Source: Actinomadura sp. DC4
GTDB lineage: Bacteria > Actinomycetota > Actinomycetes > Streptosporangiales > Streptosporangiaceae
Length of the DNA: 64,000 nucleotides
Assembly (NCBI RefSeq): GCF_030406325.1
Contig: NZ_JAUEQY010000024.1
Coordinates: forward strand, 1-64,000
Direction of reading: 5' to 3'
Notes under the pieces: model-generated
The model's input: the letters and a program-made list of their open reading frames with translations, nothing else
Databases searched by the model: none
Told to the model about the DNA's origin: nothing
In this document: piece after piece, positions 7,921 through 14,572 of the stretch
How the letters are laid out: every line of letters begins with the position of its first letter
How positions within the stretch are numbered: position 1 is the stretch's first letter
Translations under genes and position numbers: made by a program

Positions 7921-8240
7921 TGGAACGGCCGTACCTCGATCTTCCGATCGCAGGCCTTCGACGCCTCGGCGGCGAGCTTGAGCGCCACATCCAGATCGGG
8001 GGCCTCCCACACCCAGAGGCCCGCGAGGTACTCCTTCGACTCCACGAACGGCCCGTCGCTGAACACCGCCTGCTCACCCCGGTTGTCGATGACGGTGGCC
8101 GCGTCGGTGTCCGCGAGTCCGCCCGCGAAGACCCAGTGGCCCTCGGCGATGAGTCGTTCGTTGAACGCGCTGATGACAGGCTGCCTGTCCGTACTGCCGG
8201 GATTGCTCTTGTCGTCGATCACGGAAACCAGGTACTGCAT
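7917..8240 (-). CDS. YCII/DGPF-domain protein
   Basis: Ferredoxin-like-fold protein of 107 residues with the diagnostic motif SDGPFVESKEYLAGLWVWEAPDLDVAL. This family always accompanies ECF42 sigma factors; its biochemical function is unknown. The start MQYLVSVIDDKS is typical. It is encoded immediately upstream of, and overlapping, the sigma gene, and 54 bp downstream of the RibD/DHFR-like gene on the same strand. Confidence 0.88.
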   Translation of the reverse strand: MQYLVSVIDDKSNPGSTDRQPVISAFNERLIAEGHWVFAGGLADTDAATVIDNRGEQAVFSDGPFVESKEYLAGLWVWEAPDLDVALKLAAEASKACDRKIEVRPFQ

Positions 8241-8294
8241 TTGAAGATCATCTCCTCTGGTGGTCGGGACAGGGTGGTCCGGTGGTCAGGGACC

Positions 8295-8918
8295 TCAAGC
8301 CGTTGGCGCGTACTGCGGGCGCCCGGCGGGCCGGTAGACCTGGATCGTCACGCCCTTGGAGTCGACGCGCGACTCGACCAGGTCGAGCGCGAGATCGGGG
8401 CCCGCGTCGGGGAACAGCCGCGCGCCCTGGCCGACGACCACCGGGACGGTGATCAGAGTCATCTCGTCGACCAGGTCGTTCTCCAGCAGCCACCGGGTCA
8501 GGATGCCACTGCCGTGTACCTGCAGCTCACCCCCCGGCCTGGCCTTCAGCTCCCGGACGGCGGCCGCGAGGTCTCCGGGCAGGACGGTCGTGCCCGACCA
8601 GGCCGGATCGGCGAGGGTGGCCGACGCCACGTACTTGGGCTTGGCGTTCAACGCCTCCACCACGGACTCCCAGCCAGGGGCATCCTGGACCGTGAAGGTC
8701 CCCCATGAGCCGGCGAACAGCTCATAGGTCCGCCGCCCGAACAGGAACGCCTCGGCCCGCTCGTAGGTCTGGTCGATGAACGCCCGGGTCTCGCCGTCGC
8801 CCTTCCCCAGTGCCCATCCGCCGCGCTCGAACCCGTTCCTGCGGTCCTCGTCCGACGCGCCGCCGTTTCCCTGCACCACTCCATCGACGGTGACCTGAGT
8901 CGTGGTCGTCAGCTTCAT
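8295..8918 (-). CDS. RibD C-terminal / dihydrofolate-reductase-like protein
   Basis: Protein of 207 residues of the bacterial DHFR-superfamily group often annotated dihydrofolate reductase family. Seen motifs are MKLTTTTQVTVDGVVQG, AEAFLFGRRTYELFAGSW, KPKYVASATL, GELQVHGSGILTRWLLENDLVDEMTLITVPVVVGQGARLF and the ending TIQVYRP. NADPH-dependent reduction of an unknown substrate is the family expectation. ATG 8918 was chosen over the longer open frame because it begins the conserved domain and has GAGGT upstream. It leads a three-gene set with the DGPF and ECF42 genes. Confidence 0.85.
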   Translation of the reverse strand: MKLTTTTQVTVDGVVQGNGGASDEDRRNGFERGGWALGKGDGETRAFIDQTYERAEAFLFGRRTYELFAGSWGTFTVQDAPGWESVVEALNAKPKYVASATLADPAWSGTTVLPGDLAAAVRELKARPGGELQVHGSGILTRWLLENDLVDEMTLITVPVVVGQGARLFPDAGPDLALDLVESRVDSKGVTIQVYRPAGRPQYAPTA

Positions 8919-9075
8919 GATCGCGGTACCTCTGCCTCGGCGCCGCCCCTCGTGGGCGGCCTCACCCCTGCTACGAACACCACCGCCCCGATCCGACACC
9001 TCTTCCCGGATTTCTTCGAAGAACTTTTCCGGGACGCCGTGGAGCGTGAGCGGGGCGGTGACGTGCTGCCCGAGC

Positions 9076-10833
9076 TCAGCTCGGGCGTCGCGCCGGGGCG
9101 CAGGACCAGCGGCCGTCGTGCCAGCCGCAGGTCTGCTCGTAGCCGGAACGGAACGACCCGAGCCAGGGGATGCCGTCCTCGTAGCGCGCAGGCGGCGGTG
9201 CCGGCGCGAAGTTCGCCGCGTCGTCGGTGCTGCCGCTCCCGTCGTAGCGTGCGACGGCCGGATAGGGGTAGACCGGCCGGGTCCGTACGACGGTGTCGTC
9301 GTCCTGGCGCTTCGTGGCGACGAGCCGGTCGGGTGCGACGCCGTTCTCGACCCAGGCGAGGGTGGGGGTGAGCGCGTCGATCGCGTCCGGTCCCTGACCG
9401 GCACCGCAGTGGGAGACGCCCGGCAGCATGAACAGGCGGGCGAACCGCTGCGTGGCGTCCGTCCCGCCCATGCGCTCGGTGAGGGCGTGGTAGTAGGCGA
9501 TCGTCCCGTACGGCGAGATCGCCGGGTCTGCCCAGCCGTGCCAGAGGAGGAGCTTCCCACCCGCGGCGCGGAAGGCCGTCAGGTCGGGGTCGGTCGCGTC
9601 GTAGACGCCGGCCCGCCGGTAGATCTCGCGGAACGTCGCCGAGTCGTAGCGCAGGTCGTGCAGTGTCGCCGACGGCCGGGCGGACGGGTAGGCGAGGTAC
9701 TTCAGCGCGTTCGTCGCATTGGCCTCGGTCGCGGACGGGGCGCCGGTGGCGGTCGGGGTGACCCAGCGTTCCCAGTTCGCCTCCGAGCCCACGGGCTCAC
9801 CCCCCGGGTACATCCGCCGGCCCTTCTCGTCGCGTGGCCCGTCGTACAGCTTGCGTACGGCACCGATCTGCGCGTCGGTGAGGCAGTTCGCGCGGTCGGT
9901 TCCCGTCGCGCAGCGCAGACTCCGCGGATCGAACGCGCAGGCACGCGGGTCCTCGATCTGGCCGTCGGTCAGACCGTCCTTCGCGTCGCACTCGCGCAGG
10001 ACGGCGGCGTGCAGCGCGGGAAGCTTGGCGGCGGTCAGGATGGGCCGGCCCCGCGCGTCGGTGTTGGCGGTGGCGTGCCAGCCCGCGGACCAGACGATGA
10101 GCGACGTGAGCGACGCCGCCGGGGCGCCGGCGACGATGCCGTCGAAGTCATGCGGGTAGCGCTGCGCCTCGGTCATCCCCTCGTGGCCGCCCTGCGAGCA
10201 GCCGTCGAAGTAGGAGTAGCGCGGGCCCTGTCCGTAGTAGAGCGAGATGAGCCGTTTGGCGACGAGCGCGACGACGTGGTCGGCCCGGTAGCCGAAGTCG
10301 ACCCCGAGCTGCGGATCGGCGCCGAACGTGGCGTCGAAGCCGGAGACGCCGACGTGCCCCTCGTTGTCGGTGGCCAGGACGAAGTCGCCGCGGTTCAGTG
10401 GCACGCATCCGTCCGTCGCGTCGGCGTAGAAGTCGATGTTCCCGCAGAACGACGCGCACCCGATCTGCAGATACCGCTGCCGCCACGTCTTGGTGGGGAG
10501 GAACACGTCGAACTGGATCTGCGGCGCCACGGTTCCCTTGACCTCGCAGGCCGCCGAGCCGTCCGGCGAGGTCGCCGCGGTCGCGGACCCGATGACCGCC
10601 GGAGCGCCGGGCGTCCCCGACAGGTCCTGCCCGGCGAGGGCCGCGCAGTCGGTCCTCGGCAGCACCACGGGCGGGCCGGAGGGCGAATCGGCGGCCACGC
10701 CGGCCGTACGGGGCGCGGCCTGGCCGCCGCCGGCCATCACGAAGACGGCGAGAACGGCGAGCATGACCGGTAGCGCCCGTCCAGCGGTGCGGCCGGCGCG
10801 CCCCCGCGCCCGGCCCCGTACACGAGTACGCAT
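9076..10833 (-). CDS. Secreted tannase/feruloyl esterase family protein
   Basis: Secreted serine esterase of 585 residues, matching the family length. Residues 1-40 are an Arg-rich N-terminus, hydrophobic core and AxA site (QAA), an export signal. The catalytic triad can be placed: Ser213 in DGCSQGGHEG, Asp436 in HGWADPAIS and His475 in PGVSHCG. Cys212 and Cys476 flank the Ser and His, as in fungal FaeB where they form a linking disulfide. A Ca-site-like DGLTDGQIEDPRAC segment follows. It should cleave aromatic esters such as feruloyl or galloyl groups from plant polymers. The neighbouring genes give no operon context. Confidence 0.9.
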   Translation of the reverse strand: MRTRVRGRARGRAGRTAGRALPVMLAVLAVFVMAGGGQAAPRTAGVAADSPSGPPVVLPRTDCAALAGQDLSGTPGAPAVIGSATAATSPDGSAACEVKGTVAPQIQFDVFLPTKTWRQRYLQIGCASFCGNIDFYADATDGCVPLNRGDFVLATDNEGHVGVSGFDATFGADPQLGVDFGYRADHVVALVAKRLISLYYGQGPRYSYFDGCSQGGHEGMTEAQRYPHDFDGIVAGAPAASLTSLIVWSAGWHATANTDARGRPILTAAKLPALHAAVLRECDAKDGLTDGQIEDPRACAFDPRSLRCATGTDRANCLTDAQIGAVRKLYDGPRDEKGRRMYPGGEPVGSEANWERWVTPTATGAPSATEANATNALKYLAYPSARPSATLHDLRYDSATFREIYRRAGVYDATDPDLTAFRAAGGKLLLWHGWADPAISPYGTIAYYHALTERMGGTDATQRFARLFMLPGVSHCGAGQGPDAIDALTPTLAWVENGVAPDRLVATKRQDDDTVVRTRPVYPYPAVARYDGSGSTDDAANFAPAPPPARYEDGIPWLGSFRSGYEQTCGWHDGRWSCAPARRPS

Positions 10834-11515
10834 GCGGTTTCCTCCCCGTTTCGCGGCGTACGCGTGATCGCTGGACCCCCTGCGACCTCACGACACGAGC
10901 AACCGGAAGCTAAATGTGCCGCGAGCACGTGTCAATACCGAACCGGACGTCCGGAAACCGCGCTGGATCCCGGCGAAAATCGCCACGCCCTCTGATCTGT
11001 CACCATTACGGCTGGTGATCATCCAGCGCCCGCTGACGGCCGTTTCCGGTCGCCCGGTCACCAGTCTGGCTCGATGCCTCCAGCGCGCGGGGGAGCCGGT
11101 CGAAGAGATGGCGGCCACCGCGAACGATGGCCTCCCGGCGCCCGTCGAAGAAGTGCAGGGAGATGTCACTTACCATTGATTCCGACGTGTGGGTTCAGCG
11201 GTCTGGCACAGGTGTTCTAGCCTTTGTGAAGCGTCGACCGGAATACTTACTTTATCCTTATGCGATCGCGTCCGGTCAGGTCCTTCCCGGCGTGATTCCT
11301 GTAGCGTGCCCGTATGTCCGTGTATAAAGGCGGACGCCATGGCTTCGAGCGACCGCCGAAAGACCGATCTCGGGCCATCAGGGTCCTTGCTGCCGGCGGG
11401 TCCGCACAGGCGTTCCGCGCCGACATCTCCGAAGCCCCCCAACGCGCCTGCGTCAGCGTCACCACGGGGGAATTGCCTCGGTCGTCTGCGCTCGTAGTGA
11501 AAGGAAAAATTGATC
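10834..11515. other. Intergenic region with a possible 5' gene remnant
   Basis: Nearly 700 bp between the divergent tannase and OTU-protein genes. From 11190 to 11515 the base composition falls and A/T runs appear (for example around 11245-11260 and 11500-11515). Apart from the minus-strand fragment at 11006-11176, I see no supported gene. A 51-codon frame ending at 11497 is low complexity and not called. Confidence 0.5.
11006..11176 (-). pseudogene. Possible truncated gene remnant, 56 codons
   Basis: A minus-strand frame starting at ATG 11176 reads MVSDISLHFFDGRREAIV and continues RGGRHLFDRLPRALEA, with host-like third-position G/C for about 35 codons. Codon quality then drops and the frame ends in TAA at 11006. 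This looks like the 5' end of a lost gene. Family not recognised; the ribosome site is weak. Confidence 0.3.
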
Positions 11516-13870
11516 ATGAGTGTTGCGGGAGTGAAAGCAGTGTGCAATGGGTGGCGTACGTCACGGTTCAGCTGGGGTGGAGTGGCGTGTGTGCAGGCTC
11601 GCGTGGAGATGGTGTCGGTCGGAGTAGGGGCCGGCGAAGTGGCTGGGTCCTTAAGCGCCGATTCTTTAGCACGCCGCCCGGGAGCTTCCAGGGGGCGGGC
11701 CATAGGAGTGGAGGCATGGGCAGGGTCGCGCCCGGTATTGGAGGATCGCGTAGTCGCAGCGGCTAAAATGGCGACGTTGGATGAGGCGCGCCGCTTTTCT
11801 GGTCCCGGGCCGGTACCGGACGCTGGGAGGTTCGGGGAATATTGCCTGGCGATGGTAGAGGAATTGGCCCGCCGATTGTTCCCGGGCTTCGGTGTCAGAA
11901 TCACCGGGCGGGCGACGGATGATGCGGCGGCCGGTACGAGGGGGCGGACGCGCCGATATCTGGGGGTTCCGGCTGGAGCGTGGATGCCAGTCACCGGGTG
12001 GGAAGAGCTGGCCCGGTCCGTGAAGGAAGCCGGGGTGGGGACGGCAGCGTTCGTAGTGGTGGGTAGGCCCAACCGGATCGGTCACGCCATGGTGTTGGCC
12101 CATAGCGATACCGGTCTGGTGAAGATCGACCCGACCACCCCGCCGCCTCCTGCGGGCAGGGCCAATGCTCATGCTTACGGCATGGCATCGGTGTCCGCTG
12201 AGGAACTGCGGGACGCTGACGGGGTGGGGCCTTCGCTGATCGAGACACGTGCGCTGATCATCACTCCCAACGGTCGACCCCGCGCTCTTGCCATTCCTGC
12301 GACCGTGGGTGCCTTGACCGACCCCGTTGACACCCTCATCGGCGCTCCTCCCGTACCGGCAGACTTCCCTAAGAGTGAGGTCACGAATGATGAACTAGTA
12401 CAGGCTGCCGCCGACGCGCGAGCCATTGGCATATCCGAGCTAGCGGATTTTACGCGATACTGTCGCGCCGACATGGATTGGAAGGTTTCCAACAAACGTA
12501 TCGGGGTGGCATGGTCAACAGAGAAAGCCGGGGCTGAGGTCACCGAAGTTCAACTAGAACAGGCCGCCATCGATGCGCGAGCCACAGGTATGACCAGCTC
12601 GGTTAAATTTTCGCAACACTGTCGCGAAGTCAAACACTGGGCGATCGGTAATGATCGCGCCTTCGCGGCGTGGGCGCGGGCGAAGAACAAGCCCTCTGTC
12701 ACCTCCAGGGACCTGACTCAGGCAGTCGCCCGGGCGCAAAGCGAAGGAATCAGAAATGGGCCTGCATTCCTCAAATTTGTCCGCAAGACGCATAAGGTCA
12801 GCGCAAAAGCCGCCGCTGCGGCCTGGGCGCAGAGGTATGCGGGAGACGAGACCGTGGAGGGGGTCCCGCTGTCCCATGTGGCCGCGATCTCGCCCCCGGC
12901 CGACCCGGCGACCGCCGCCGGGTATCGGCCGCGGCCCGGGCCACAGCAGGCGGAGTCCTCGTTCGCGGGGAGCAACGCACCTCCCCGGCCTTCGTATGAT
13001 CCGCCGAGGATGTTCAGCCCGGCGCCGGGCGCCCAGCGGCAGGCGCCGGCAGGCGGGGCGAGCGGACCCGATTCGGCGCAGGCTCGCCGGCTCTTGGCGC
13101 AGTTCGGCCTGGATCTGGTGGAGGTGCCCTCGGACGGCGACTGTTTCTTCAACGCGTTCTTACGTACGCTCGGGCATAACGGAACCGCCGTTGAGCTGAG
13201 AACGACCCTCGCGCAAGACCTGGAGAACCCGCAAGTCCGAGAGAGGCTGCTCCAGACCGAACTTCAGGCCGCCGAACGGAGCTGGATCAATCGATCCCGA
13301 GCGGGAGTCAACCTCGCACTGCTCCACGCCGACCCCACACAGCTCCAGGCCACCATGTGGCGCGAAATCGCGAATCAGATCCGCACGGGCGACTGGGCCG
13401 GCGAAGGCGGAGACCTGGCAGCCCACCTGGCCGCAGCACGCTTCGGCATCCAAATACGCGTCCTGTTCCCCCACGGTGGGCACCTGATGATCGGCAACGC
13501 CCTGGACCCCACCATCACCTTGTACCACCCGTCCAACCACTGGGACGGCACCCGTATCAGGACATCGCCCCCCTCCATTCCCGGCCATCACCCTCACGGA
13601 GGGTACGGCGCAGGCGGCTCCGGCTGGAGCGGACAGAACCGCTATGGGCAGGACGGATCCGGGCGCAGGGGGATGCGGCAAGCAATACGCGACGACCCAA
13701 GGCTCCAGCCACTCCAGGCCGGTCCGATCGCCCGCACCGACGAACATGGATTCACCTGGTTCTCGCCGTCCCCCAGCGCCTACGACGCACACGGCGACTG
13801 GATCGCCCCAGAAGAGCAAGCCTGCGTCAACGTCGCCATCATCACCCTTATCCGTCCAACAGGGGGATAG
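11516..13870 (+). CDS. Multidomain protein: papain-fold toxin-like domain, triple repeat, OTU cysteine protease
   Basis: Protein of 784 residues. Residues ~95-215 look like a Tox-PL/glutamine-deamidase papain fold: Cys110 in FGEYCLAMVEELARRLFPG, His190 in RIGHAMVLAHSD and Asp205 in LVKIDPT. Residues ~287-443 contain three ~53-residue units, each with a [V/T]xxxL.QA...A...G pattern and a Trp near the end. A Pro/Gly linker follows. Residues ~516-680 form an OTU protease: Asp540 and Cys543 in VPSDGDCFFNAF and His675 in YHPSNHWDGT. No signal peptide or membrane helix is seen. ATG 11516 follows AAAGGA; the frame is also open from TTG 11510. Three TTA codons (11651, 11666, 13160) and relaxed third positions suggest acquired DNA and bldA-type control. 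Substrate is unknown; effector or defence roles are inference. Confidence 0.75.
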   Translation: MSVAGVKAVCNGWRTSRFSWGGVACVQARVEMVSVGVGAGEVAGSLSADSLARRPGASRGRAIGVEAWAGSRPVLEDRVVAAAKMATLDEARRFSGPGPVPDAGRFGEYCLAMVEELARRLFPGFGVRITGRATDDAAAGTRGRTRRYLGVPAGAWMPVTGWEELARSVKEAGVGTAAFVVVGRPNRIGHAMVLAHSDTGLVKIDPTTPPPPAGRANAHAYGMASVSAEELRDADGVGPSLIETRALIITPNGRPRALAIPATVGALTDPVDTLIGAPPVPADFPKSEVTNDELVQAAADARAIGISELADFTRYCRADMDWKVSNKRIGVAWSTEKAGAEVTEVQLEQAAIDARATGMTSSVKFSQHCREVKHWAIGNDRAFAAWARAKNKPSVTSRDLTQAVARAQSEGIRNGPAFLKFVRKTHKVSAKAAAAAWAQRYAGDETVEGVPLSHVAAISPPADPATAAGYRPRPGPQQAESSFAGSNAPPRPSYDPPRMFSPAPGAQRQAPAGGASGPDSAQARRLLAQFGLDLVEVPSDGDCFFNAFLRTLGHNGTAVELRTTLAQDLENPQVRERLLQTELQAAERSWINRSRAGVNLALLHADPTQLQATMWREIANQIRTGDWAGEGGDLAAHLAAARFGIQIRVLFPHGGHLMIGNALDPTITLYHPSNHWDGTRIRTSPPSIPGHHPHGGYGAGGSGWSGQNRYGQDGSGRRGMRQAIRDDPRLQPLQAGPIARTDEHGFTWFSPSPSAYDAHGDWIAPEEQACVNVAIITLIRPTGG

Positions 13871-14069
13871 GCCTGTTGGAAATGCGGCACTTGGCGATAT
13901 CGGTGCTGGTCATGGCGTGCTTCTGATGGCACCAGGCGCTGTGAGCGCTGACTTGGCGGGCGGCGAGGATCGCGTTGCGTTCAGCGTGGCTGCGCGCCTT
14001 CAGCATCTCGCGGGCGAGGGCGCCGTGGACGCGGCCGTCGGCGCGCTTCGTCCCGGTGGCTGCGACCAC
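13848..14069 (-). CDS. Doubtful small ORF, 73 residues
   Basis: Opposite-strand frame overlapping the last 23 bases of the OTU-protein gene. It reads ADGRVHGALAREMLKARSHA then ERNAILAARQVSAHSAW and has a Cys/His-containing tail. The family is not recognised; it may be a fragment of a degraded mobile-element gene. Its tail-to-tail position against a toxin-like gene would allow an immunity gene, but nothing else supports this. The remainder of 13871-14192 holds no other supported feature. Confidence 0.25.
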   Translation of the reverse strand: MVAATGTKRADGRVHGALAREMLKARSHAERNAILAARQVSAHSAWCHQKHAMTSTDIAKCRISNRPIPLLDG

Positions 14070-14192
14070 CGAGGGGGCGACGACGCTCCGCCGGCCGGTT
14101 CGCGCTTCGCCTTCCGGGTGACGGCCGGCCGGAGGCGACCGGAGAATCTGAGTATGCGCAGGTCAGCGTGGATAACGTCCTGACCGCGGTGG

Positions 14193-14266
14193 CGCGCCCA
14201 GAGGGATTCGAACCCCCGACCGTCGGATTAGAAGTCCGATGCTCTATCCGGCTGAGCTATGGGCGC
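14193..14266 (-). tRNA. tRNA-Arg (anticodon TCT)
   Basis: Full cloverleaf on the minus strand. The acceptor GCGCCCA pairs with TGGGCGC, discriminator G; the D arm is GCTC...GAGC. The anticodon stem TCGGA/TCCGA holds loop CTTCTAA (anticodon TCT), and the T arm GGGGG/CCCTC holds loop TTCGAAT. CCA is not encoded. It reads AGA codons, which are rare in this genome. It lies about 320 bp from the unusual OTU gene, so it could be an integration site. Confidence 0.95.
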
Positions 14267-14467
14267 CGGTCGATCGTTCTGAGTGTACGGACTCCGGAGC
14301 GTTGATGTGATGCCGGTGGCCGCTAAGCGCCACGGGGTGGGTGGGCGGCGTGGTGCGTTGCGGCTGGGAGTAGCCGTGCGCCCTGGAGCTGCGGTGATGG
14401 CTCTGTGGCCGGAAGTGGTAAAGAAACCTTTCACTGACTCTCGGGTCGACCCGTCCTCACTCCGCTT

Positions 14468-14548
14468 GTGACGGTCCGTCACCACCGTGCGTGATGGGTG
14501 GGCGGCGGGACGCGTTCGGCCGTTCCACCGTCGGTGGAACGGCCGAAC
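14468..14548. terminator. Two strong hairpins after the GT39-type gene
   Basis: GTGACGG-T-CCGTCAC is a perfect odd palindrome at 14468-14482. A perfect 16-bp stem, GTTCGGCCGTTCCACC (14514-14529) with its complement at 14533-14548 and a GTC loop, lies 25 bp beyond the minus-strand gene stop at 14573. The second is a convincing intrinsic-type terminator. The rest of 14267-14572 is empty of recognisable genes. Confidence 0.75.
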
Positions 14549-14572
14549 CCGGGGTGCCCGCGGCGCGCCCCG

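Noticed and set aside
8919-9560. Upstream extension of the RibD/DHFR-like frame
   Set aside because: Overlaps the tannase gene on the same strand and is Ser/Thr/Arg-rich without domain character.
13848-14069. Immunity gene for the OTU protein
   Set aside because: Only tail-to-tail position supports it; the frame is short, of mixed codon quality and partly overlaps the toxin-like gene.
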